Positions 1 through 5,213 of a DNA stretch of 8,900 bases are shown piece by piece. The position numbers were made by a program, and so were the translations under genes. Origin of the DNA: Candidatus Staskawiczbacteria bacterium (GTDB taxonomy: Bacteria; Patescibacteriota; Minisyncoccia; Minisyncoccales; Staskawiczbacteraceae); assembly GCA_943354455.1 (NCBI GenBank), contig CALRCB010000017.1, forward strand, positions 1 to 8,900. Reading direction: 5' to 3'. Within the stretch, counting starts at the first letter, position 1. Each line of letters opens with the position of its first letter. The notes below the pieces were generated by a model. It saw nothing but the letters and a program-made list of their open reading frames with translations, had not been told where the DNA came from and did no database searches.

Positions 1-365
1 GGAGCCTCTACTGGCGCAGGTGTCTCAGCAGGTGCTTCGGCCTTAGGAGTTTCGGCAACCGGTGCCACTGGCACAGCAGCGGCAGCTTTAGCTTTTTTAG
101 TTATCTTGAACGTATTGATTTTTGGAGCGTCAATCACCTTTTCTGAAACAAATAGGTTATGGATTCTTGGAGTCGCTTTTGCCCCAACCCCCAACCAATA
201 CAAAGCCCGTTCTTTATCAATAGAATTTTTCTTGGTCAACGGATTTACGTATCCCAATTCTTCAACCGCACGTCCCCCTTTAGAAGACCTTCGTTTATCA
301 ATCACCACTATTCTGAAAAATGGCTGATTCTTTTTACCTTTTCTTGTTAATCGTATTGTAAGCAT
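1..365 (-). CDS. rpsP: 30S ribosomal protein S16, 3' end cut off by the window edge
   Basis: The minus-strand reading frame begins with ATG at 365 (MLTIRLTRKGKKNQP) and stays open to the left edge, giving 121 complete codons. Residues 1 to about 80 match bS16: the basic N-terminal strand, FRIVVIDKRRSSKGGR, and the ELGYVNPL segment. S16 binds 16S rRNA early in 30S assembly. After about residue 90 the protein becomes a low-complexity Ala/Pro/Glu/Lys tail (KKAKAAAAVPVAPVAETPKA) that continues off the window; the usual S16 core is about 80 residues, so this is a C-terminal extension. It lies 21 nt downstream of rnc on the same strand and is probably co-transcribed. The leader (AAAATATAAA before ATG) has no Shine-Dalgarno sequence. 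Confidence 0.93.
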   Translation of the reverse strand, partial: MLTIRLTRKGKKNQPFFRIVVIDKRRSSKGGRAVEELGYVNPLTKKNSIDKERALYWLGVGAKATPRIHNLFVSEKVIDAPKINTFKITKKAKAAAAVPVAPVAETPKAEAPAETPAPVEA

Positions 366-386
366 TTTATATTTTAATTTTTTTAA

Positions 387-1079
387 TTAATTCCAATTTT
401 TAACTTCTAAAGCTTTCTTGGCGGCTTCTTCTTCGGCTTCTTGTTTTGAATAACCCTCACCCTCGGTTACCAATGTCTCTTTTAAATATACCCCAACGGT
501 AAATTTCTTTTTATGGTCTGGCCCCCACTCTTTTAAAATTTTATATACTGGAGTGATACCATCTTTATCTTGCGCCTGTTCTTGAAAATGTGACTTGGCA
601 TCTTTATAAGACCCAGTGGCAATAATATCAGACAAATGTTTTATTAAATACTTTTTAATAAAGACGTCGCAATCTTTATACCCTGAATCTAAATACAATG
701 CCCCAACCAATGACTCAAAGGTATTGGCTAAAATATACTGACGTGCTTTGCCCAATTCTTTGGTTTCTCCCCGGCTTAATAATAAAAAGTCATTAAACCC
801 CAATTCTTCAGCAACGCGCGTAAGCATTTTAGCATTAACCAGGGCAGCGCGCCAATTAGTTAACTCTCCTTCGGCTTTTTCTGGGTACTGCTTGTAAAGT
901 TCTTCGGTTACTACTAATTCCAGCACCGCGTCTCCCAAAAATTCTAACCGTTCATTTTGGTCAAGCCCGAATTCCGGATTTTCATTCAAGTAAGACCGGT
1001 GGACAAACGCTTGCGTCAAAAGGTCTTTATTATTAAATGATAAACCTAACTTTTTTTCGAATAAATCAAAATTCTTCAT
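387..1079 (-). CDS. rnc: Ribonuclease III
   Basis: This 230-aa protein has the full RNase III architecture. The catalytic domain spans about residues 5-150 with the signature NERLEFLGDAVL (metal ligands E43, E46, D50), and the double-stranded RNA-binding domain spans about 158-226, ending in the EAEEEAAKKAL helix. The enzyme cleaves dsRNA, including rRNA precursors. The second catalytic segment reads ILANTFESLVGA: E122 is present, but the position usually filled by Asp (D114 in E. coli) is Asn119. The gene overlaps the nusB stop by one base (TAATG) and precedes rpsP by 21 nt, consistent with one operon for transcription and ribosome biogenesis. No Shine-Dalgarno site precedes the ATG (AACAAAAAGAGTA). 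Confidence 0.96.
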   Translation of the reverse strand: MKNFDLFEKKLGLSFNNKDLLTQAFVHRSYLNENPEFGLDQNERLEFLGDAVLELVVTEELYKQYPEKAEGELTNWRAALVNAKMLTRVAEELGFNDFLLLSRGETKELGKARQYILANTFESLVGALYLDSGYKDCDVFIKKYLIKHLSDIIATGSYKDAKSHFQEQAQDKDGITPVYKILKEWGPDHKKKFTVGVYLKETLVTEGEGYSKQEAEEEAAKKALEVKNWN

Positions 1080-1507
1080 TACTCTTTTTGTTCTAGTTGT
1101 TTAAATACGGTTCCTAATACTCCATTGATAAATTTTCCTGAAATCTGGCCTGAAAAATTCTTCGCCAATTCTATCGCTTCGTTAATGGCAACCTTGGGCG
1201 GAACTTCTTCTTTATTGCTGTATAAAAGCTCAAAAAGGCCGATTCTAAGCACATTTCTATCAATAATCGGTATTTGTGCTATTGGCCATTCTGGAGCCGC
1301 CTTTTCAATAATATTGTCAATTTCTATCATGTGCTTTACCACTCCGTGGGCCAGCTGGCGGACAAATTCCAAATTTTCCAATCCCGGGCCAAAATCAGTA
1401 ATATTCCTTTCTAGCACTTCATCTAACGCACCTTCTTTTCTGCCATAAAAATCCCACTCATACAAGCTTTGCATTACGATTGAACGTGATAAGTGTCTAC
1501 TTGCCAT
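1079..1507 (-). CDS. nusB: Transcription antitermination factor NusB
   Basis: This 142-aa all-helical protein is full length for NusB. It shows the N-terminal SRHLSRSIVMQSLYEWDF helix, the central IPIIDRNVLRIGLFELLY segment and the C-terminal AINEAIELAKNFSG...KFINGVLG signature. NusB binds the BoxA RNA element with NusE (S10) and supports antitermination and processing of rRNA transcripts. Its start codon lies inside the last codons of rpmF (11-nt overlap) and its stop overlaps the rnc start, so translation of the three genes is probably coupled. The sequence before the ATG (GCCGGATTTAACAA) holds no Shine-Dalgarno site. The next gene, rnc, acts on the same rRNA precursors. Confidence 0.95.
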   Translation of the reverse strand: MASRHLSRSIVMQSLYEWDFYGRKEGALDEVLERNITDFGPGLENLEFVRQLAHGVVKHMIEIDNIIEKAAPEWPIAQIPIIDRNVLRIGLFELLYSNKEEVPPKVAINEAIELAKNFSGQISGKFINGVLGTVFKQLEQKE

Positions 1508-1778
1508 TTGTTAAATCCGGCACGGCCGAATCATGTTTGTGTTCTTTTTCGTTTTTTTGTATTTCTTTTTCTTTTACTTTTCGTTCTTTCTTGGTAAGTT
1601 TTCCCAATACATTAATCACTTCTTTTCCTTTATAAAAACCGCACTTTTTGCAAATGGTATGAGGCCTTACTTTAGCACTGCATTTTGGGCAAGTCGTTAA
1701 GGTGGCGGGAGTGATAAAAATATGCATCCGGCGCTGTCCTACGCTTGCTCTGGTATGTCTATGTCTTGGAACTGCCAT
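1497..1778 (-). CDS. rpmF: 50S ribosomal protein L32 with C-terminal extension
   Basis: The first 57 or so residues are bL32: MAVPRHRHTRASVGQRRMH followed by the zinc-binding pattern CPKCSAKVRPHTICKKCGFY (C-x2-C...C-x2-C) and KGKEVI. The protein is 93 aa, about 35 longer than typical L32; the excess is a charged Lys/Glu-rich tail (TKKERKVKEKEIQKNEKEHK) of unknown role. L32 sits near the exit tunnel on the 50S subunit. It is the first gene of the rpmF-nusB-rnc-rpsP cluster. The DNA before the ATG (AAATTATAAAAC) is purely AT-rich with no Shine-Dalgarno site; I could not fix its promoter confidently. Confidence 0.94.
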   Translation of the reverse strand: MAVPRHRHTRASVGQRRMHIFITPATLTTCPKCSAKVRPHTICKKCGFYKGKEVINVLGKLTKKERKVKEKEIQKNEKEHKHDSAVPDLTNGK

Positions 1779-1855
1779 GTTTTATAATTTAAAATTTGAT
1801 TTTTGAATTAAGCCTATCTTATCACTTAATTTAATTTTTAGCAATAGTCATATTA

Positions 1856-1891
1856 AGATTAAAACAGGCGTCGCCCAAAGGCGACGCCTGT
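1856..1891 (-). terminator. Rho-independent terminator of the MscS-like gene
   Basis: A perfect 12-bp stem, ACAGGCGTCGCC (1864-1875) pairing with 1880-1891, has a 4-nt loop. Read on the minus strand it is followed by TTTTAATCTT. It lies 19 nt downstream of the stop codon of the MscS-like gene and separates it from rpmF. Confidence 0.85.
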
Positions 1892-1909
1892 CCATAAGCA
1901 AATTGTTTC

Positions 1910-2593
1910 TTACTGGTCAATTTTCTTTGCCAAATCTTTGATAAATTCGCTGGCAGTGTCTTTTCCGCCCAAGCCAATGGCAATGGCGGTTCCCAAAGCC
2001 AAAGCACCAACCGCTCCCCACACAATAGCCATATATAATGTTTCTACCAATAAGCTGTTTGGTAAAAGCTGTTCTAGCATTAAGAAAATGGTAAAAATCC
2101 AGATAGCCCATTTAATAGTAGAAGAGGCAATGTGTCCATATCCCACTTTCATTCTTTCTACTGTCACTCTTACTAATTTTTCAATAATGTCAGAAATAAT
2201 TACTGCAACCACAAAAATTAAGGAAGCCATAATCACATTTGGTAGATAATCTAACAATCTCATTAAAATAGCGCTAAATGCCGTAAGTTGTAATATATCT
2301 ACGGCAAGCAATAATGACAATATAACAAAAACCCATTTAAAAATAGCTCCAATAAATTCAGCTGGATTTACCCTTACATTTGCTCGTTGCAAAGCTTTGG
2401 TCCAACCCTCTTTTTCAAAAAGTCTATTAAACCTGATAGACTTTAAAATTTCTGCAATTACCCTACCAACGGCAATTGAAATCAAATAGCCGATAATAAA
2501 AACTACGATAGCTAACACTAAGTTTCCGACAAATCCTAACATATTTTGCAAAAATGGTTGGATAACTGACAATGACCAATCACTATTGAACAT
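1910..2593 (-). CDS. MscS-related integral membrane protein (conserved TM helix type), lacking the beta domain
   Basis: This 227-aa protein has about five hydrophobic segments, near residues 18-46, 80-105, 113-137, 157-178 and 183-207. The last one ends in ALGTAIAIGLGGKDTASEFI, which resembles the pore-lining helix of small-conductance mechanosensitive channels and the 'conserved TM helix' repeat family. The chain stops about 20 residues after that helix, so the cytoplasmic Sm-like beta domain of true MscS is absent. A role as a membrane channel or scaffold is an inference from the helix pattern. It has its own terminator (1856-1891). Upstream is an all-AT inverted repeat and no Shine-Dalgarno site. 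A possible promoter is TTGCTT with GATAAT near 2630-2660, which I rate as weak. Confidence 0.8.
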   Translation of the reverse strand: MFNSDWSLSVIQPFLQNMLGFVGNLVLAIVVFIIGYLISIAVGRVIAEILKSIRFNRLFEKEGWTKALQRANVRVNPAEFIGAIFKWVFVILSLLLAVDILQLTAFSAILMRLLDYLPNVIMASLIFVVAVIISDIIEKLVRVTVERMKVGYGHIASSTIKWAIWIFTIFLMLEQLLPNSLLVETLYMAIVWGAVGALALGTAIAIGLGGKDTASEFIKDLAKKIDQ

Positions 2594-2628
2594 ATATTTA
2601 ATAATTATTTAATAATATTATTAAATAT
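2594..2628. repeat. All-AT inverted repeat directly before the MscS-like start codon
   Basis: ATATTTAATAA (2594-2604) and its exact reverse complement (2618-2628) flank a 13-nt A/T spacer. In the mRNA of the downstream minus-strand gene this would form an 11-bp hairpin ending at the ATG (2593). It contains no G or C, so the helix would be weak; it may simply reflect AT-rich drift. Confidence 0.5.
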
Positions 2629-2675
2629 ATTATCTCATGTATCAATTATATAAAGCAAGTCTTAGGTGTGGATAA

Positions 2676-3335
2676 CTATTTGACATATTCCACCCACTCT
2701 TTGGGAATATCCACTGATAAATTAATCACTTCTTCTCCTGTTGGCATTCTAAACGACATATTAGTGGCACACAAAGCTATATTCTTATCGGGCATAGGCT
2801 CCTTGGCTTTGTATTTTAAGTCACCCAAAATGGGCATCCCAGCAATGGATAACTGTGACCTAATTTGGTGAAACTTTCCCCCCTCAATTTTTATTTTTAA
2901 CAAAGAATATTTATCATTAGACTTTACTATTTCGTAAAAAAGCTTGGCTTCTTGGCCATCAGCATATTCTTTGGCTTTGTGTAATTTTTCGTCTTTGCCT
3001 AATTTATTTATCAGCACTCCCTTATTTTGCGCCGGTTTGCCAATCACAATCGCCTGATACGTTTTTTCTACTTGGTGGTTTCTGAATTGTTCTGACAACC
3101 GCGATGCGCCTTTGCTGGTTTTAGCAAACAACATAATCCCACACACCGGCCGGTCTAACCTATGCACCAACCCCAAAAACACATTTCCGGGTTTATGATA
3201 TTTTTCTTTTAAATATATTTTAACTTGATCAAATAAACTTTGATCGCCAGTTTTATCTTCTTGGCTCAAAATCCCCGCCGGTTTAAAAACAGCTATTGAG
3301 TGATTATCTTCGTAGAGTACTTTTATATTTGACAT
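2676..3335 (-). CDS. RluA-family 23S rRNA/tRNA pseudouridine synthase
   Basis: This 219-aa protein is a catalytic-domain-only RluA/RluD-type synthase, without the N-terminal S4 RNA-binding domain of RluD. The motif HRLDRPVCGIMLFAKT places the catalytic aspartate at D61, and GGKFHQIRSQLSIAGMPILGD is the family's motif III (the HQIR segment). The enzyme isomerises uridine to pseudouridine in rRNA or tRNA; the target cannot be assigned from sequence alone. The N-terminal ILYEDN-like start (IKVLYEDNHSIAVFKPAG) is typical, which supports the ATG at 3335. No Shine-Dalgarno site is present before it (CATAACACATAT). The gene is divergent from the 3390 orphan gene. Confidence 0.92.
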   Translation of the reverse strand: MSNIKVLYEDNHSIAVFKPAGILSQEDKTGDQSLFDQVKIYLKEKYHKPGNVFLGLVHRLDRPVCGIMLFAKTSKGASRLSEQFRNHQVEKTYQAIVIGKPAQNKGVLINKLGKDEKLHKAKEYADGQEAKLFYEIVKSNDKYSLLKIKIEGGKFHQIRSQLSIAGMPILGDLKYKAKEPMPDKNIALCATNMSFRMPTGEEVINLSVDIPKEWVEYVK

Positions 3336-3355
3336 ATATGTGTTATGAGTAAATT
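3329..3355 (+). promoter_or_regulatory. Possible promoter for the 3390 orphan gene
   Basis: TTGACA (3329-3334) is followed after 15 nt by TAAATT (3350-3355). The -35 is perfect, but the -10 is weak and the spacer is short. It would overlap the start of the divergent pseudouridine synthase and give a leader of about 28 nt. The better-formed accessory promoters in this window share the same TTGACA box, which is why I list it. Confidence 0.3.
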
Positions 3356-3389
3356 AGCCCTTACTAAGTTTCCGAGAGGAGGAAACGCC

Positions 3390-3701
3390 ATGCGATTAGT
3401 TTTCCACCTGTTCTCTAAAGAACGTGGGCGTTTAGTGGGAAGAATTTTTGAAGTCATCAACTTCCCATCAATCGCCACCCTACAAAAAAGATGGAAAATT
3501 ACCTTTGCTATTGCCAGCAAGGACCCCAATGACGAAGGATGCGTAGAATCTGGGAAGGTAACTCTTGATGTGGTGGACTATGAGGAACACGACGATCACG
3601 ACAACGCCTGGGTTGATGCCGGTGAGCTCACCAACGACCTCTTTGAAGGCCGCCTCAAAGTCACGGGGTGGAAAGAAATTTCCTCTCCAAAACCAGACTA
3701 A
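3390..3701 (+). CDS. Orphan 103-aa protein with acidic centre
   Basis: I do not recognise this protein. The frame is open from an ATG at 3345, but I chose the ATG at 3390 because AGGAGG (3377-3382) sits 7 nt before it, a textbook Shine-Dalgarno site, whereas nothing precedes 3345. The protein starts with a hydrophobic/basic segment (RLVFHLFSKERGRLVGRIFEV), likely beta-strands, and has a strongly acidic stretch VDYEEHDDHDNAWVDAGE near residues 63-80 that could bind metal. Its third positions use more G and C than the neighbouring housekeeping genes. A terminator hairpin follows 9 nt after the stop. The unit is self-contained (promoter-like box, SD, ORF, terminator) and looks acquired; function unknown. 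Confidence 0.72.
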   Translation: MRLVFHLFSKERGRLVGRIFEVINFPSIATLQKRWKITFAIASKDPNDEGCVESGKVTLDVVDYEEHDDHDNAWVDAGELTNDLFEGRLKVTGWKEISSPKPD

Positions 3702-3710
3702 CATCTGGTC

Positions 3711-3739
3711 AAGTCCCGCGAAATTATTTTGCGGGACTT
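3711..3739. terminator. Hairpin terminator between convergent genes
   Basis: A 9-bp perfect stem, AAGTCCCGC (3711-3719) with GCGGGACTT (3731-3739), has an 11-nt loop. The plus-strand tail CTAAATTT is only moderately T-rich. It fills exactly the gap between the stop of the 3390 gene and the stop of the convergent gene at 3740, so it probably serves the plus-strand gene. A 6-bp helper stem (3692-3697 with 3704-3709) lies just before it. Confidence 0.65.
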
Positions 3740-4066
3740 CTAAATTTCCAGTAAATTTTTTATTCTTTCGGCTTCATTTTCAACCACTTCACCATCATAA
3801 TCTCCACTGTGCCCAGTTTGACCTTCGTAAGAAGGTTTTTTCTGGTCAAGGTGAAGACTAAATACATAATCATTGCCCTTGACCAGCCCTTCCGAAGCCT
3901 TGGCGAAGGAGGGTTTAATGTACAAATGAAACCGCGGATAGTCTTGTCGAGCCAAAGGTCGCACAATAGAAACTTCCCCCGCCTTTTGAAAATAAGCAGG
4001 CTGGTACCCCAGGCGACGCATTAAATTATTAGTACTTTCTTGAATATTTTTTATAATGAATTCCAC
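3740..4066 (-). CDS. Conserved small protein of the Patescibacteria type (YPRFHLYI / LHLDQKKPSYEGQ)
   Basis: This 108-aa protein has a layout I associate with a conserved hypothetical family of Parcubacteria and relatives: an N-terminal LMRRLGYQPAYF segment, then RPLARQDYPRFHLYIK, and the highly characteristic FSLHLDQKKPSYEGQTGHSGDYDGE, ending in a short helix. No function is known to me. The start is a GTG (4064-4066); the DNA just upstream is the arm of a long inverted repeat (4067-4209), so the native start region may have been altered. Between residues about 51 and 60 there is an extra PSFAKASEG stretch encoded by a palindrome (3888-3909), which looks like an in-frame insertion. No Shine-Dalgarno site is present. 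Confidence 0.82.
   Translation of the reverse strand: MEFIIKNIQESTNNLMRRLGYQPAYFQKAGEVSIVRPLARQDYPRFHLYIKPSFAKASEGLVKGNDYVFSLHLDQKKPSYEGQTGHSGDYDGEVVENEAERIKNLLEI
3885..3913. repeat. Palindromic element inserted in frame in a coding gene
   Basis: CCTTC (3888-3892) pairs with GAAGG (3905-3909), and within it GCC/GGC-type pairs flank a short centre (GCCTTGGC). On the minus strand it is read as PSFAKASEG inside the conserved protein. It interrupts the otherwise typical run between FHLYIK and YVFSLHLDQK. I recall similar SFAKASEG-like peptides scattered through unrelated patescibacterial proteins, comparable in concept to Rickettsia palindromic elements; that recollection is not verified here. 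Confidence 0.5.
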
Positions 4067-4209
4067 CCCGAGTAGAAGAATTTTGACGAATTAAATTTGC
4101 TTATTAATTCTTTTAAATTCCCTGGTTAATTTATTTTATATATTTATTACTATACTCAACTGACGTGTAAATTTAATTCATCCGCAACAAGTCAAAATTC
4201 TCTACAGGG
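4067..4209. repeat. Long interrupted inverted repeat (possible MITE or structured RNA)
   Basis: The left arm is built of CCC 4067-4069, GTAGA 4072-4076, GAATTTTGAC 4078-4087 and GAATTAAATTT 4088-4098. These pair with GGG 4207-4209, TCTAC 4201-4205, GTCAAAATTC 4191-4200 and AAATTTAATTC 4169-4179. An 11-nt insertion (4180-4190) is found only in the right arm. In total 29 base pairs enclose a 70-nt AT-rich centre. The 4088-4094 segment can alternatively pair with TTAATTC at 4104-4110. It lies between the GTG start of the minus-strand gene and the plus-strand operon promoter. It encodes no ORF. Confidence 0.7.
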
Positions 4210-4211
4210 TA

Positions 4212-4244
4212 GCCCCGTACACAGCTTCGCTGTTGTACTGGGGC
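4212..4244. repeat. GC-rich hairpin upstream of the three-gene operon
   Basis: Bases 4212-4224 pair with 4230-4244: 13 base pairs with two single-T bulges (4234 and 4239) and a CTTCG loop. The outer GCCCC/GGGGC clamp is unusually GC-rich for this intergenic region. It lies upstream of the operon promoter (4256-4284), so it is not in that mRNA. No T-tract follows on the plus strand, and on the minus strand it is followed by TACCCTG, so it is not a standard terminator. A REP-like palindrome or a protein-binding site is possible. Confidence 0.6.
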
Positions 4245-4255
4245 ATGTTCCTAGT

Positions 4256-4284
4256 TTGACAATTTGTTATTTATATACTATCAT
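4256..4284 (+). promoter_or_regulatory. Sigma70-type promoter of the small-protein operon
   Basis: TTGACA (4256-4261), a 17-nt spacer and TATCAT (4279-4284) form a near-consensus promoter. The predicted start is near 4291, giving a leader of about 43 nt before the ATG at 4334. Confidence 0.75.
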
Positions 4285-4319
4285 ATTTTTAGAACTTTGA
4301 AAAGACCTGATCTCTCACA

Positions 4320-4330
4320 ACGGAGTCCGT
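4320..4330 (+). promoter_or_regulatory. Shine-Dalgarno site inside a small hairpin
   Basis: GGAG (4322-4325) lies 8 nt before the ATG at 4334 and decides that start. It is part of ACGG-AGT-CCGT (4320-4330), a 4-bp stem with 3-nt loop that would partly mask the site. The same CGGAG core precedes the genes at 4804 and 5214. Confidence 0.5.
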
Positions 4331-4333
4331 ACC

Positions 4334-4612
4334 ATGTTTCACGTTTCAGTAACCTGGACACACGAGATGGAGGTAACCCGGTGCAATCACCCAGGCCAAA
4401 TGAAGAAAGAAGATTATCAAAGTTTTTTTGAGGTCATCATGGCTGAACTAGAAATAAAACAAGAAGAAGATTCTCGGATTAAAATTGGATCAATAGAATT
4501 TTTCCAGTTTGGAATTCTTTCTGAAAATGATTTTGACCCACCGCATCTTACTGGAGGCAACCATGGACATTCCCAAAGACAAATCGTACCCGAAAGATTC
4601 GGTACAGTGTGA
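4334..4612 (+). CDS. Orphan 92-aa protein, first gene of a three-gene operon
   Basis: I do not recognise this protein. It begins with a probable beta-strand (FHVSVTWTHEMEV), has a Cys/His pair in TRCNHPG, then a helical acidic section around EVIMAELEIKQEEDS and a further strand IKIGSIEFFQFG. It has a GGAG Shine-Dalgarno site and a promoter 50 nt upstream. Its last 50 nt overlap the start of the next gene in a different frame, so translation may be coupled. The C-terminal tail (HGHSQRQIVPERFGTV) is encoded entirely in that overlap and may be less constrained. No signal peptide or membrane segment is seen. Confidence 0.65.
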   Translation: MFHVSVTWTHEMEVTRCNHPGQMKKEDYQSFFEVIMAELEIKQEEDSRIKIGSIEFFQFGILSENDFDPPHLTGGNHGHSQRQIVPERFGTV

Positions 4613-4778
4613 CCTTTGTGGCGGGCCTGGATGCAAGGAATGTGAAAATCGTGGATGGTTGACCCCATCTACACATCCCCAGGGAAGGGTTTGCCTTCTC
4701 TGGCATTGCAGAAAGCCCATTGCGCCTAACTGGATACCGATGTATTGCTCCGATGATTGTGCGATTGCCGACGCATAG
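4563..4778 (+). CDS. Small zinc-ribbon protein (71 aa)
   Basis: The frame is open upstream, but I chose the ATG at 4563 because GGAGG (4553-4557) precedes it by 5 nt. The 71-aa product has two cysteine clusters. The first is C16-x2-C19 with C24-x2-C27 (CDLCGGPGCKEC), resembling a single DnaJ-type zinc repeat. The second combines C44 or H48/C49 with C62-x3-C66 (HCRKPIAPNWIPMYCSDDCA), which resembles small zinc-ribbon proteins of the DUF2116 kind. Two bound zinc ions are likely; a nucleic-acid or protein adaptor role is an inference. It overlaps the preceding gene by 50 nt and is 25 nt before the next gene. Confidence 0.75.
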   Translation: MDIPKDKSYPKDSVQCDLCGGPGCKECENRGWLTPSTHPQGRVCLLWHCRKPIAPNWIPMYCSDDCAIADA

Positions 4779-4803
4779 CCCCACAAACCCGCGGAGAAAT
4801 GCT

Positions 4804-5091
4804 ATGAGATGGTATCAATTGGAGTTTTTCGTAAAGTTCGAAAACTACTCCACCTGTAATTTTTATTATTCCTACATTCGGGCAAATACCAACGCCACGG
4901 CCATGTACCGGGCCCGCTGCCTGCTTTTCCGTTTCCGGAAACAAGAAGAGAAAGATATTAGGTGTGGGCGAATGAGGCAAGACTGGGTTAAATTGATTGA
5001 GCTTACAAGAGTGGTAGCTCAACATAAAAAATCTTTCACTACCCATATTTATTTGGGAGAAAAATATACCAATCTTCCAAAAAGGTGCTAA
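4804..5091 (+). CDS. Orphan 95-aa basic protein, last gene of the operon
   Basis: I do not recognise this protein. The ATG at 4804 is chosen over an in-frame ATG at 4720 because GGAG (4793-4796) lies 7 nt before it and the upstream codons overlap the zinc-ribbon gene. The product is basic and aromatic, starting with a likely beta-strand (MRWYQLEFFVKFENY), a cluster of Tyr (NFYYSYI), then basic helical stretches (RARCLLFRFRKQEEKDIRCGRMRQDW). Basic charge would suit RNA or DNA binding, but no family motif is visible. A rho-independent terminator begins 2 nt after the stop, closing the operon. Confidence 0.65.
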   Translation: MRWYQLEFFVKFENYSTCNFYYSYIRANTNATAMYRARCLLFRFRKQEEKDIRCGRMRQDWVKLIELTRVVAQHKKSFTTHIYLGEKYTNLPKRC

Positions 5092-5092
5092 T

Positions 5093-5122
5093 GCCTTGTG
5101 ATTATTTCGCAGGGCTTTTTTT
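5093..5122 (+). terminator. Rho-independent terminator of the small-protein operon
   Basis: GCCTTGTG (5093-5100) pairs with CGCAGGGC (5108-5115), 8 bp with two G-U pairs and a 7-nt loop, followed by seven T (5116-5122). Confidence 0.85.
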
Positions 5123-5133
5123 ACAAATCCTAT

Positions 5134-5162
5134 TTGACAAATTATTTAAAGCGTATTATATT
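5134..5162 (+). promoter_or_regulatory. Promoter of the trypsin-like protease gene
   Basis: TTGACA (5134-5139), a 17-nt spacer and TATATT (5157-5162) match a sigma70 promoter; the predicted start is near 5169 and the leader about 45 nt. A perfect 10-bp palindrome AACAATTGTT (5180-5189) lies just after the start and could be an operator. Confidence 0.72.
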
Positions 5163-5213
5163 ATAATATGCGGCTCGTTAACAATTGTTTCTTCCTTTAA
5201 CGGAGATCACGTC

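Noticed and set aside
1125..1448. Plus-strand open frame opposite nusB.
   Set aside because: It lies entirely antisense to a well-supported gene, with no start signal and a composition expected of a shadow frame.
2667..2675. A perfect DnaA-box match (TTATCCACA on the minus strand) beside all-AT DNA, as in a replication origin.
   Set aside because: Only one box is visible, without a cluster, and no dnaA or dnaN gene is nearby. A single 9-mer can occur by chance in a window of this size.
3345..3389. Upstream ATG for the 3390 gene.
   Set aside because: No ribosome-binding site precedes it, whereas AGGAGG sits 7 nt before the ATG at 3390.
3705..3886. Three copies of CTGGTCAAG (two direct, one inverted) within 180 bp.
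   Set aside because: Two copies lie in coding sequence for Leu-Asp-Gln and Leu-Val-Lys, and one is at a terminator base; no wider similarity surrounds them, so chance is the simplest explanation.
5085..5213. Longer N-terminus for the protease with a hydrophobic stretch that could pass as a signal peptide.
   Set aside because: This region contains the upstream operon's terminator, the protease promoter and the SD site, so it is not translated as part of the protease.
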